The notes under the pieces: model-generated
What the model saw: the letters and a program-made list of their open reading frames with translations, nothing else
Database searches by the model: none
Told to the model about the DNA's origin: nothing
In this document: piece by piece, positions 41,101-54,400 of the stretch
Position numbering within the stretch: the stretch's first letter is position 1
Layout: each line of letters opens with the position of its first letter
Position numbers and translations under genes: made by a program
Assembly (NCBI RefSeq): GCF_030936135.1
Contig: NC_082610.1
Location: 16,688,428 to 16,752,427, forward strand
DNA length: 64,000 bases
Reading direction: 5' to 3'
Source of the DNA: Gavia stellata
Lineage: Eukaryota; Chordata; Aves; Gaviiformes; Gaviidae

Positions 41101-44100
41101 TGCCAGCACCTGTGCTTTCAAAAGGTTTGTCAGTATATACTGAAATCTCTCAGTATCTAGGTTGGCACCTACTCCAATAACTCTGCTTTTGGGAAACGCA
41201 CTCAGCTTCCATGACACATATGTCATTACTTCAACTATATATAAAAGAAAAATACGTTGACGAAGAAGGACTGCTCAAAATTCAACACAACTGCAAACTA
41301 CGAATCACAATTACAAAAAACTCAGGACAAAGTTTACTTTAGAAAAGGTGTAAGCCTGTAAGAGCATATCAGTAGTTTATTTGAATCTAAAACACCAAGT
41401 CAGGTGGGGAGGAGGTGAAGAAAATCCATGGCCCAAGTAAAGTTTTAAGAGAAGTCAAGTGAAACTTCAGAGTGAGTCACCATGCTTCCCTCTACCAAAA
41501 ATCTCACATACTTCTCTATTTAATTCAGCCGGTGTTTAATTTCTTTTCATTTGGCAAACACTCCCATCTCCACAGCTCTAAATGATAGGAAGGGTAAGAA
41601 GCACTTGAGAAATAGAAAAGGGCTGTCTTCAGTGTGTTTACAGGACAGAGGGGCTCATGTACTTCCTTCCCTTTTAAGTAGTGTTTTTGCTTTGTCTTAG
41701 TTCACAGTATCACTGACCCAACAGATTTAAACTTTCCACCAAAACATAGCTTCAATATTTACTATCAACGTATACATTATGTATATTAGTAGTCTGTGAG
41801 TCTGATCATATGGCACATAACACACATGCATCTATCCTTACTGCACAGGAGAAACATAGACATAAAACTCACAACCGACAAGACAACAACCAATGGATGC
41901 TAATCTTGTAGATACAGTCAGGTAGAAACTACATACAAAAACATACAGAAATACATACCTTTTATACAAAACAAAGTATACTATTTTCTTTTATCTTGGT
42001 AACAGTAAAGAAAAAACCCTCAAAGACAGTGTCCTGCTCAAAGCTGAAAAGGAAAACATCTTTCAGAGTAGCAAAGATTTTTAACTAAGTGGGTGTATTC
42101 AACAGTAATGTACTTTTAAAACAGGCCAAAGAGAAAGCCAGCTGAGGGACAGAACATTAGGCAAAGTACCAACATACCTGGATGAGAAGCAACAAGGAGA
42201 ACAGTGTTCTGACTGTAGTGTGATATTGGCGGGATAATTCCTCTGAACAAATCCACATTGCTTTGTATGACATCAAGGTAAGTCTGAGCATTACCCAGAG
42301 AATTAACTGTAAGTACCACAACTTTTGAATCAGCTGAAGCAGAAAAATCTGAAAATATAAAGAAAATATGTTTTTAAAATTTATGTCATTTTATTAAGTT
42401 TTGGATGCAAAACAATGAGCCGTCCTAAAGGCCGAACTGCAGCACCCAGCTTAGTTAGGGATTCTTCCCCTCCTGTCTCCCCCCATATCCCCAAGTGTGG
42501 AATTTGGGGCACTTCCACAGCACCTGTAAAACACAGCTCTCCCACAGAACTACTTTTCCCATTTCACAGTTGGCAAACACAGAAGGCAGACTGCAATTTG
42601 TCTAAGGTTACAGAGCAGAGACCAGAAAAGATCTAGATGGGGTTGACAGATAAACTTTTCCAAGTCTTCTTGGCAAGAGAGAAAAAAAAAAAAAAAACCA
42701 TCCATGAAAAGGCTCCTTCATTTTTATTCTGATCTTTAAAGAAGGGGAAGGACTTCTACTCCTTTATCTGAGGTTTCTATAATTTTTGATGTTATAGCTC
42801 AATCAAGGACATGCAGACAACCATAAAAAGTGTTGCAAAAGTCTATTTATTAACTCAAGACATTTATTTATTAGCCCAAGAAAATACACAACTACATTTG
42901 CTGCAGAAATTCGTAAGTCAAAGCTGCCTTGAGCAGGTAACTCTGAACATCTGATTACCATACAGGTGATCAGCCTGGACACAGAAACAAGGTAATTTGC
43001 CTGTTACACCACTTCTGGAACCAGCTGAAGCCAAAGCAGAGCCCTAGTGCACTGACAAATTGGAAGCATACTAAGGAGGATATAATAAACACCAGCTTGC
43101 CCCAAACCTAGATACAAGCATACTAAAATAATAGGTGACAGTGTATAAGCATTGTGTAATATTGTAACACTACTAATAGCATAGCCAGCAACAACATGCA
43201 AGCTTTTCATACCACAGCTAAAAGTAAATATGTAATAGGTAACCACAAAGGCACAAACAGAGATTTGTGGTACACTTGCACAACCAGGGTTCAGGAAAAA
43301 ACGTGCTAGCAGTAAAACCTGCAAGGTAAGATCAAAGGATGTAGAGCAGGCAATGTCAGGTGCAGAATAAGCAGATAAGATGCCTGATGGAACCAGAACA
43401 AGTCCCTGTCCCTGAAATAAGATGAATTACATCACAAGCACAAGAAAGCCTCCCATTTCATCTTGCAGGGGGCGCAAGGAACATAAAGCCACCACAGACA
43501 AGCAAGGAAGAATGGGGAAGTTGCTCAACTCAGTTCCAGCTTTCAATCCAAATCACCTCAACCTCTGCGACTAAGACCGTCAAAGGCTGTAGTCATCACC
43601 ACTAATTTTGGAGACATGGCGTTGACTCTGTTGAGTTGTACGCTCACAGCTAACTGAGGCAATATTGTTAAGAATGAGTTGTTTGAACATGCAATAATAA
43701 TGATTAAGAAGTAACTATTGGCCATGTGCCTGTTTAATGAACATCAGTCTAGGAAAGTAGTACTTTGAAACTTACCTTTATTTATCAGCCTTTTTAACAC
43801 TGCTCTCACAGCTATCTCCAATTCTCTAACATACGTACATTTTTTTCCCCCTTCCTTCCCTCTCTCCACCTATGACACTGAAGTACTAGCTTGGCTTCTC
43901 TCCATTTCTGCACGAGTCCAAGTTCAGCATCAGCCTCTTACCCTGGAAGTACAGACTCACATACCTCTACCTCTATAAAGAGAATGAATAAAGCCTGAAA
44001 TAAAAGTAATGGAAGCTTTGCTGAACCTTCCCTTCCCAATTTTGCCCTGAAAAGATGAAGAAAGCAAGAAGCTATGAAAAGATAACAACATCTTTTTAAA

Positions 44101-47100
44101 AAGATGGCCTATATGCCAGAGCCTCTGTATCTCCCCAGGTGTCCTGCTCTCATTAAAACGAGCACAAGCACACTCAGCACAGCACTCGCTCCCATTCCAG
44201 AAACATCTTAATACCTTTGCTGATCTCCACATTTGGCAGAGCAAAGATCTCCAAGTCCATGGTCCCTCCTTTTGCTGCACCTTCAGAAAGATCCAAAAGA
44301 ACTACCTTGTCTGCAGCACCCTGTATGAATAAAAATAATGCAGATCAACAATAAAACAAATCAAAACTTGTTCTTGTAGGGGTGAAGAATAAAAAAATCA
44401 GTATTCCTCCAGTTCCAGTGTTTGTTGTACTGTGTATAGACAAAACAAAATTACTGACCAAAATTACTACCAAATCACAAGAAAAATAATTTAGTTTAAT
44501 GAGTTTAATTGGAAAATAATGCATTACAAAACAAACAAATAAAAAACTCACAAAAATATCTCTGGTTAAGTTATAAATGTTGATGTTACTCTTGTCTCTG
44601 AGCATATAGCTGTAATGAAGTACAGACCATCTACAGACCACCCTTTTGCAGGGGACCAGGAGATCCCAACTGTAAGAGGCTACCACTCAGCCAAGGATCC
44701 TTTAACTAGAGATTTTGAAAATAAGTTAATTCAATATTCAACCCTTTGTATTTAAAAAGCTGACTGAGAAAACAGGGCAGAAACTAACACTTCTGTGTGT
44801 CCATAAGTTAACTGAAGAGGCAAATGACATAAGCAGTAACATGGCTATTAAAACTATTGAGTTATTTCTACATATCAGAGACTAAGAACTAGATTGGAAG
44901 CCTCTCTATTAATCGTGTCTGTTGCTATTTATAATTATTATGTACCTTTGCTGCAACTGCTAGCACACACGCAATGCCAAGATCTCCAGCTCCAACAACA
45001 GTAATTTTGTTAAAACATCCTTCATTTTTGCCTCCACCAATTTTACTCTTTGATTTCCTGTCAGTCTCTCCTACAATTAAAAGAAAACCACAAGTTTAAG
45101 TGCTGGTCCACACTGTATCAACACAAGTATTGCTGCTTCATAAAGGATCACAGTTGTGCCGGAGTTAAACCAAATTACATAAACTTCTTCAAAATAGTGG
45201 TCAAGCCTCACCACAGAAAATTCATCACAACTTGCAAGGTGTAAAACACAAATATTCCTCTCTGGATAGAAATGCTTTTTCACTAAGTAGAAAATACGAG
45301 CATAACAATAGCAGGAAGCTAGACACTAAGACCATACAAACAATACTCCCTTTGCTACTGTTACAGGTGTGAATATATACCATGGTCATAAAATTTGTGA
45401 AAGATTTCATATTTTGAAAAGACATGCAAAATGGAATTTGATTAAAATACAACGATCTGAGGTTGTTTAGCCAATGCTACTGGTAACACAACGATTCTCA
45501 TTCCGAGTATAATGCAGAGAGATTTGTAACAGAAACATTGATTGCCTAGAAATGCGTATTGTATGCACACACACGTGTGTGCTCATAAGCATGTATGCGT
45601 ACACCATTACCAGAAGAAACAGCAGAAAAGGATTAAAGGCAAAAGTTTGCACTAGCTGCTAGAGATCATCATCCATGATTCCACTAAAAGAAGGAAGAGA
45701 AAAAGACTGACTTGAAGGAAATGTGTCAGGATGAAGAACAACAGGACTGGAGCCATAAAATCCCCAGATAAGGAAAACATGAGAACTGTGAAATTCAGGA
45801 ATTTTGCCCAAGACTTACAACGTCTGAGATAAAGTAATGAGGCAAAAATGCCAAATAACATCTACTCCCAAAGGGTATAAAAGACAAGTCCGAAATCAAT
45901 CAGCTTGTCACCACTGAGTAAGAAGAACCCAAGAGACACGATATGGACTTAACAGCGAGCATTCCTTGCCCTCAGTGTTACACACCAGTGGTTGTGGTCA
46001 GACGCTCAGGGCTCACGACTGTGGATGTGAGAGTGTGAGCGAACAAGATCTGAGAGAAGGAACGATTGTGATTGGGTAAAATCAACTTGTTTGTAATAAA
46101 ATCACGTGTCCTGTCCACAAGATCTCACACTGAGTTTTGTTGCAGTAACTTCCAGCAAATGAGTAGTACCAAGTCTACAGCATTCTTCAGCAGGCTTAAA
46201 TGCAAATATCCAAAATGAGCTGCTTACTCAAATAAAAAGAATCTGGGCTCTCTGCTCAAAAAGAGGCACTTTTGATTGTACAGAGAAAATATCAAACACT
46301 GCGGACATGCAAACACCAAAAATGCAAATATTAAAATTGTGTAGGCATCTTTGTGGTATCAAGTAATAACAATAAATAAAACATATATTGTATAAGAACA
46401 TTACAAACAAATATATGAAGACATCCACACCTTCAGTAATCTTTGCAATGTAGGAGAGAAGTTCCGATTGCCTGGCTGCATCAGAAGATGATAGTGAATA
46501 CAAAGGAAGCTCTTCCTCAAATTTGGCAATCATTTCCTTGATTAATCCAATGACAGTTGATTTAGGCTGAAATACAGCAATACAGAAGACAAAACAGTTG
46601 ACTAGCTGTTTCACATAGTGGTATGAGCAGTAAACTGCAGTAGTTCATAAAGAACATAGCTGTACAAAATTTAATCAAATTATAAATATTGACACCCTTA
46701 ACACTCACATAAACACTTAAGGGAAAGAAAAGCATCACTTTTTGAGAAGATACTTTCCAAACAGCAGTACGGATTAAAACGAATTTAACAAAAAGGAATT
46801 ATAAAATCGAAATTATCAGTGCAAGTAGTTTTTGAAGACATCCATGAAGATATGGAAGCCTTTGATATAGCCACATCCAGTATTATAAACAGGACAAATC
46901 ATAGCTAATGGAACGATAGTTCAGTCTTCTCAGATGAGCTTAACTGTCCAGAGTTTTGGCAATTCGGTCCTCCTTTGGGCAAAACACACAGTGAAGTCAG
47001 TAGAAGTTCTCATGGGAATTTCTATATCAATAATATAAAATATATCCCATCCATTTCAGAAAACTAGCATTCATTAAATAATTTTTACTGGCCTGGCAGT

Positions 47101-50100
47101 CATATTTCAGTAAGTTATTTAATACAGTGCATAAAATCATCTAGCAACAGCACTGGCTTTTGAATCTCTATGCTAACGTTTCAGAGTTCTGCTGAAAGAG
47201 ACAAACCCAAAAGGTAGAAACTTCTGTTGAACTTTCCTGAGGGATACTCAGTTGATCTAGTATTATTATTCACTATTCACAGCAACAAAGGAAAAAGTAT
47301 CACGAGGCTTACATTGCTTTGTAACAAAGTCAGTCCCTTTTTTCTTCAGCTTAAAATAATTTCCTCACAATCACTTATAACTTCCTTTACAATAGCTTCA
47401 AACTGTCGGAAAGCTGTAATTTCAAGAGACATAGCATTCTGCTTCTCTTTGCATAATCATTACAAAACAAAAAGCCCCAAACCCTACCCACTCCTCTCCA
47501 TTGATCTCCATATGATACCATGTATTATTCCCAAATACTTCCCTCCCCTGTCAGCCACTCCACCTCTTACATGGCTCCAGTTTTGCAGGTAGGGCAAATA
47601 AATCCTGCCATGAGCATCAACATGCTTTCCCACTGAAATGCCCATGTTCACAGTCGGCTTCAAGAAGCAAATGGGGGGAGCAAAGGGATGAGAATCCAGA
47701 ATCCACAGCTGAATAGGTATGTTATAGGAATTACCTGTTCAACACAAAATAAAAGCCATTACTAGCTTCTGCATTGAGAAGAGGCACTAAAAACCAGGCG
47801 TGTGTGCATGTGATTCACACTTCATAATAACAAGGAAAAAAAGCATGACAGATCACATTCTAGATTCACACTGGAAAGTATTTATGTTACTTGGCTACTC
47901 AATAAAAACAGACTTGTCTGGATCAACTTGAAGTGCTACCAATTGTGTCTTTCTTAATATAAAGCTTTGTTGTTGTTTTGTTTCCCCGGATATTCTATCA
48001 GCCAACGCGCCCCCTTTTCCAGGCAAAGAAATCTCTTACAGCTACGCATTTCATACTTATTTTAGGACTCAACAACTGATGCAAAGAGGCATCTATTAAG
48101 AGCTTTACCTTAGACTTCAAAGGCTTTAAGTTAAAAATAAGAAATTACCTATTAGTTATTTTTGGACACTGCCTATACAAGCACAGGGCTTGTAGACTTC
48201 ATGCAACCTCCATTAGAACCGAAGAGTTTGCCTACACAGTCTCAAACTACATGATTTTTTTAATAGTTAATTGACTTATCTAATTAATACCACCTTAATT
48301 CAGCATCTGTGTGTGTATGAAGGCGCTTGTTTATGCGGTAGAAGTGGCTTCTGCCAATTCATGCAAAAGCCACCTTTAAAGAAGCTGCACAGCATATTGT
48401 TAAGAGGCAGTACCCAACACATTTTACAACTAGATTCATAACTGGTAAGGAAATTGTATTTGGTTTATCTTACCATATTTCACTGGAACAGTACCACTAA
48501 AATTCAGGAGGTCCTTCTGGGATCCATCCTTGAAGGCTGAAATTAAAAATGTGATTAATAATAATAATACCTTTCGAATCTGGCATGGCAATCCCATCCA
48601 CAACTACCAATATAGAACATTAATTTTTCTTTAGAAATCAAACACGCTGCTCCTGAAAGAACCAAGGCTAGAATGTTACTAAGGTTCCCCCTCCCCCTTT
48701 GAGATAATTCCTTAATGGAATCTTAATGAAAATGCATTGGTACAACTAAACACATCGTTAGTATGAAAACCCCTTGACCTGGGTAATTCTGGTGTTGTAG
48801 GAACTTTCAGTCAGGCTGAGGGACTCTGGAAGTTACACTTGATAAGCTAAAGACATCAAAATGCTTTCAATACAATCATGGGATATGAGAAAAATGCTGT
48901 TACAGATAAAGAATTTAAAAGAACATCAATCTTCTGTAATTACTGACAAGTTAAAATAAAATGAAATTTAGTGAATGAGTTGTTTAGGTTTTTATATGCA
49001 TGCATTCTTGGAAGAGCTTTCAAAAACAGTCACACGGCATGAGAAATTTTACTGCAAGTCAAAATAAAGATAGGAACACAACTGAAAGACATTCATGCTA
49101 TTTAAAATTTTTATTATACACAGCCTGAATTTATAGCAAGTGAGAATCCCCACCATTAATTCAAAGTAACTGTATCACTTCTTACTGTATGTGTTCATGG
49201 AGAATGTGAAGTTTGGGTAGGTCTTGTTAACATTCTTTAGTTCTTCTATGGTCAGGTCTCTGAACTTATACTGGGAAGGGGGGAGGGGAAAAAAAAATCA
49301 GAAAAAATAAAGTTTCACATCAAAGTCGTCTTCTTTCATTACCAGAGATAGGGAAAAGGAACCAAGAGGAGGTAGAAACACAAGAAGGGGAAGGTAATAA
49401 TTACTTGTAGTATTATAAATAGTTTTGGTGTGAAATAAATTCTCAAAAAGTGTGATTAAAAAAAAAAGCTTTAAAGGTCTCGCAGGTCTGCTGTTGCTAC
49501 ATTAGAACTCAAATTCTGAACATCACTCCTTATATACCATTCCTTCCCCTTTACAGCTGTGTGAGCCGAGGCTTAATAAAATTTAGTCTCCTCTGCACAC
49601 AATAATTAAAAACAATATAAAAATATAAACCTCTTAGAGAAAAGAAGTCATCTTATTACTGACACAGTTACTACTAAAAATTCAGATCCACCTGCACACA
49701 TTTTAGAAGAGTTTTGTAAGATGTCGATTTCCACAAAAATATTAGATGTGTAAGGAATTAGCCTCTGGGAAATTTTTTCCATGTTTAAACTGTCCTTGAG
49801 AGCTGTGAAAATTAAACCAAAATAATGCATCCCTCTTTCCCGCCTGCAGAAAAGCTGCCCATAGATTCACAGAAGTACTGATGCTTGAAATGTGATCTGA
49901 AAGTAATTATTAGCAAGAATGTATCACTGCTACTTCATTTAGACTGTCCCCAGCCAGTTCGATGCCTAAACTTCCAAGAGGTTTGCGTCCTCCCAACTCT
50001 GAGAATTATGAAGAATATTTTCCATTTCCTAGATTAGAGCATCTGCTTCTCATTTTAGGAGGTCTGGAGCTGTCCTGGAACCCTCGCCTCAGCAAACACA

Positions 50101-51302
50101 ACTGCAGCCTGACAGTGGCTTAAAGAGCTGCTCGCTGCACTGGAGTACTTATCACGAAGTAGTAGCTAAAATCTACAGTCTCTTCAGTAAGGCACCCCAC
50201 CAGAAACAGCAGCAATACTACAGCCATGTGGATGGCACGATTATTTTCCACTTCGTACAAGAAAACACAAAGCTGCTGAAAAGACACACCTTTCAGTCAG
50301 CTTCTCCCCATTCAGTCTTGCAGGTTACTGCAAAGTCAAGCAGTAAAATAAAATAATCAAAGGTGCCCAAATGAGGAGCGTCTACACTACTCAAACTGAA
50401 CACATTTTCGGAAGCGTTGATAGATCTGGCTGTGAAATTAAAGCCATCTTTCCCCAACTGACCCCTTCTTATTTGTAATGCAAAATGAGGCATTCCTATT
50501 AAATGTTCTGTTCTTTTCTAAAGATCAGATGATTTCTGAGGTGAGTCAGATATACACCTTTCTCGTTTTGCACCTACAAATTACCTGGCCTGTCCAAAAT
50601 TTAAATAGGCGTACCTCAGTTTCTCATACGGAAATGAGAACGTCTTTACCTCAGCGGGATGCTGTAAAAACAAATCTGTGTTTCTAAAGCGTGGAAATAC
50701 CACTGCAGGGATCGTCACAAAGAAGCCCCCGAGGAAACGAGTAACTCCTGGGGCAGAGCGAGGTTTCAGCGCGGGCAGCACACCCCACGCGTGCCCTGAA
50801 CCACGGGGATAAAATGACGGGTGGCGCGGCTTTAAACGCAGCGGCAGTAAGGCCACGCAAGTCCTGCAGCCCGAAGGGACAGACGTCTTCTACAAGCGAC
50901 GAGGAGGGAATTCACGACGGCAGCGCGCCGCCGGCGGGGCAGGGGAGGGGGGCCGAACCCCACGGCCCTCAGCTCTGCCCTTCCCCTCACAGCACCTCGG
51001 GTTTTGACTCGCGGGAGCTTCCGCCGAGCGGGGACCGCCGGGCACGGCATCTCTCAGGCCGCACGCCCGCAACCGCACGCTCCGTCCCCTCCTGCTTCAG
51101 GTGAGCCGCTCCGCTCCCTCCAGCCCGCCTAAAAAGTCGGCATTTCCCACAACCCTTCCGCCTCAGCCTCTGCCTCAGCCTTCCCGCGCCTGGCGCGCCG
51201 CGGCGGAGCTCCAGCGGCCGGAGGGGCCCGCGCGCCCCCTCCCCACCCGGGCGCGCGCACCTTGCCCAGCTGCTTCCTCAGCGCCTCCTCCGACAGCTCC
51301 AT
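38144..51302 (-). CDS. UEVLD: UEV and lactate/malate dehydrogenase domain-containing protein
   Basis: Spliced CDS on minus: 51302-51261, 49270-49186, 48536-48474, 47734-47571, 46566-46431, 45070-44946, 44320-44215, 42348-42178, 41234-41061, 40488-40407, 39760-39637, 38308-38144. This is 1437 nt, 478 aa (human 471). The N-terminal half (about 1-150) is a ubiquitin E2 variant like TSG101, with [15 protein letters not shown], a FLKPT strand and [11 protein letters not shown], and no catalytic Cys. A charged linker (about 165-183) leads into an LDH/MDH fold. NAD-binding glycines GAGDLG are at 190-195; Asp324 and Arg327 of NLDTERF are kept. The catalytic His is replaced by Gln351 (GEQGEDK) and the loop Arg by Tyr264, so true lactate dehydrogenase activity is unlikely. 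The end LQQQLKL matches the human protein. The start [14 protein letters not shown] has an ideal GCCGCCGCCATGG context. The biological role is poorly known; ubiquitin binding is plausible but not shown here. Confidence 0.96.
42349..44214 (-). other. UEVLD: UEVLD intron 7
   Basis: A 1.9-kb intron between the first two LDH-core exons. It contains an A run near 42680-42697. A moderately GC-richer stretch at 43430-43680 could be an old transposon copy, but I cannot name it. No coding exon is visible; the frames at 43004-43324 and 43957-44280 include intron and exon sequence read in wrong frames. Confidence 0.5.
45640..46150 (+). mobile_element. Probable solo LTR of an endogenous retrovirus
   Basis: The segment has the order expected of an LTR read on the plus strand: a TATAAAA box at 45876-45882, then about 210 bp with CpG-containing, non-local composition, then AATAAA at 46095-46100 followed by GT-rich and T-rich sequence near 46105-46145. 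There is no adjacent viral coding sequence, so it would be a solo LTR. It lies in UEVLD intron 5 (45071-46430), antisense to the gene, which is the usual surviving orientation. I could not identify a clean target-site duplication, so the edges are approximate and the family (ERVL-like is my guess) is unproven. Confidence 0.5.
49271..51260 (-). other. UEVLD: UEVLD intron 1
   Basis: A 2-kb first intron, AT-rich for most of its length and rising into the CpG island from about 50700. No additional exon or repeat is recognisable. Frames near 50300-51100 are chance readings of the GC-rich end. Confidence 0.55.
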
Positions 51303-51400
51303 GGCGGCGGCGGGGCGGGGCCGCCTCCCAGCAGCCCTTGCGCGGGCGTCCCTCAGGGCGGGCGGCGGCTCTCCCCGGCCTCCTCCAGGGGAACCGTAAA
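50700..51400 (-). promoter_or_regulatory. UEVLD: UEVLD CpG island and promoter
   Basis: A CpG-rich stretch covers exon 1 of UEVLD and the bases upstream of its ATG at 51302. An SP1-type GC box GGGGCGGGGC lies at 51312-51321. The ATG sits in GCCGCCGCCATGG on the minus strand, so the 5' UTR is probably short and GC-rich. A run of A (51403-51421) marks the sharp upstream edge of the island. No TATA box is seen. Confidence 0.75.
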
Positions 51401-51421
51401 AAGAGAAAAAAAAAAAAAAAA

Positions 51422-54400
51422 AGTCCCTTTTTTATTTTCCTTCTGATGGATCCGCGAGCGGGAGGTCAAACAAACGCTTCGGTACCTTACTGCGACAGGT
51501 GAATGCAAAGAGCTGTCAGCTGGGTGCCATTTCCACCCGTCAAGGCATACACCAACCTGCCAGCCAGGCCACAGCCCCTAAAAAAGGCTGAAATCTGTGG
51601 GAAAAAAAAAACCTCACAGCTATCCGGGAGCCCGCTTAGCCACGTTCTTCGAGATGACAGGCAAGGGTACGCCTCACACAGCCAGAGAGCAGAGGCCTTG
51701 CGGGTTCCCCACACGCTGCTCCTGGGGCACCCACGTGGCAGGTGCGTCTCCGGGGGTCTGCCTGCCATTTCCTGCGCTGGAAAAATGGAATCTGCGGAAA
51801 AACATTACAGAGCCCATGTGGGAGATGAACAAATGCTCCTCCAGCAGATCGCTTCTCACATGTGACAGCACCAGAAAGTTCTCAGCTCCTGTCCTCCTTT
51901 CCTTTCTATTTCTTCTCTCACTAAGCTAACATGAGTTTAACCTGGCTGTGTGCAATAACAGAAGTAATCTCAGTTATAAGACCATACATAGATACCACAG
52001 GGATTCAGGGATTTTCTTCCCTCTGTGTTGACAGTATCACAACTGATGTGCATCTTTATGGAGTTACAAGTATGTAAATAAAAATCTGGAATGAACTGCT
52101 TTCCCTACATTAATCTCTTATTTTTAAGCCTCCCTAACACACAGTAAAGATACCAGCAGAAAACTGCCTTTTAGGAAGTGGGCTGTGCAAACCTGATGGC
52201 CAATTCAGTGGAAAACACAGTGGGATCAGGTAAATGCAGACAAATGCCAGTCTTATCCCCGTAAATTACCAGAACACTGCCAGGTCATAACAGAACAGAC
52301 CAAACATGGTAGGACCACGTTTCTACAAGGAGTAAGATCTCCTCAAGAAAGTTCATACAACATTTTCCTCCCTCACTGATGTGAGGCCTGAGGCAGACAG
52401 TAACCAAGAGCACAGGTTGTTGTTGGTACAGCCATAGCAGAAGATAATTAGGTTTAGAACAACCTTTATCAAGTTTTTCTATCATATGTATTCTTTACTG
52501 ATGCCATTCTGTTTCTGTGCTGAAGTTGTCTGTGATGTAATGAATGACCTTATATTTTCAGTGTTCAGTCTGGAGATTAGTACAGCCTCAAAGGAAAGCC
52601 ACAAAACTGGACCACTCAAGATCAGTCCATCAAGAACTGGCATTGCAGATTCCAGCACATGCTACACATCATTTGTCCAGCAAGCACAGTACCTCTTTGG
52701 TAATGAAGTTCTGCAAACGATTGTACAATGGTCATTACCTTTTGGATGTTGTTTGTTTTGTGAATAATACTGAAGAAGTAGTACTGTGAGGCAGGTTCAA
52801 AATCAATCTGCATCCCTGCAAAGGTGTTAGCTGTTTTATGCAAAAGAAGGTCATAATACCACTAGCAGAACTCCTAAAAGAACACTTTTAGATTTTAAGC
52901 TGTTTCTGCACACTCCACTAACAAGACAGAACCTGAGAGATGCTTTTTTCAAGCGGCAGCCACAGGCCCTCTGCCAGGGTAAGCTGCTGTAGTTCAGCAG
53001 ACTTACACTGACTTACACACACTGAGGATCTGCTTTCTGGCCCTTTGAGCTTTCTCAATGAATCAGCATCTGATTATTTTTAAATATTGCTTACTAAGAC
53101 ATTATGTTCTCCATCTCAGAGGCTGATGTATACTGTAGAGCAGACACTTCAGTTTCCAGATTCAGTGCAACTAAGTTTCAGGAAGGAGATACTAACAGGC
53201 AACTCAGCTTGAAGAGGAGGGACTGACCTTACCTTTTTCTGCAGTAGGATGCTGGGACCATTACATATTGGCCTTCCCTGCAGTTGAGAATCCCAGCTAG
53301 GTGGATTCACAACAGTGTCTTGTATCCAGGGTTGTGAAAGCCATGGCTTGGCATTTAGGAGGATAGTGTCCCATGGCTGCAGCAGCAGTGGGGGTGGTGG
53401 AAACAGCCAGGCTGGCACTCAGGCCCTAGCAAGTGACAGCTGGGGCTTTGTGACCCCCGGGTGAGGGGGAAAGGGTTATGGGACCTCTTGAATGGGTGAG
53501 ACATAGGGTAGGACACCAAACTCACCATGGACTGGCTCTCTGTGAATAGGAGATACGGTGAGGACCGCCTTTCCTCCTTCCTGGTGGTCCCACTTTGCTT
53601 GGTCCCACCTTTCCTCGAGGCCTGTATTTGTGCAGAAGCTGCTGACCTGCAGGAGAAGACTAGCAGGGCAGGATGTGTGAAACAGCAGCAGCAACCCAGC
53701 ACGTCACCTCCGAGCCCCTGGCCCTACTCTGCACTGTACATGAGAGGCTGGCAGCGTCCTAAGTGCCGTGTCGCTGACCCCACAGCCCAGAGAAGCCCCT
53801 GCCCTGAAGAGGGAAGGAAGGAAGTTTGCGTCAGGGACTGTCACCAGTATAACCTTGCACACTGCATTCTCTGGGGTGGTGGGCGCTGTGGTAGAGACCC
53901 TCTGGGCAACCCCCTGGGTTTTGTGACAGGAGGAACAGGAAATTAAAGCTTTACTGGGCCCCGAGAGCTCTGGTCTGGGACACATGCAATGACAGCCGCC
54001 TTCACCCCAGCCTCCTGCAGACTCTATGGCTACCTGCTTTTTCAGAGGATGGAAACATAGTGAACCCTCTGATGAGCCGTTACAGATGATCTGCACGAAC
54101 ATTTATCTAAACCCTTCTAAGAGATAATTTGAAAATCTTTTTGTTTCACAGAAGTCCTAGCACAGACTGATGTTTGAGAATACAACATTCCTTTAAAATT
54201 TTTAATCTCAGGCATTTAAATTTTTAATTTCTCCCTATTTCACAGTAAAAACAATTAGGAAAGTCTGACAGATATTTACAGTTATTAGTAGGTTAGGTGT
54301 TTGGAAACACTTTTAAAAATCTCTATGTGCATATATAACCAAAATAATCATAGAAACCAGAACAGTAACAACACACCTTTGATAGCAACATACCACTATC

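Noticed and set aside
45566-45582. CACACACACGTGTGTG alternating purine-pyrimidine palindrome
   Set aside because: A small imperfect CA/TG repeat. It could form Z-DNA but is common and has no supporting context.
53355-54102. ORFs of 115-139 codons in the GC-rich intergenic block
   Set aside because: They overlap on opposite strands, have no recognisable motif and no splice context. The block itself is kept as a finding, but not as a gene.
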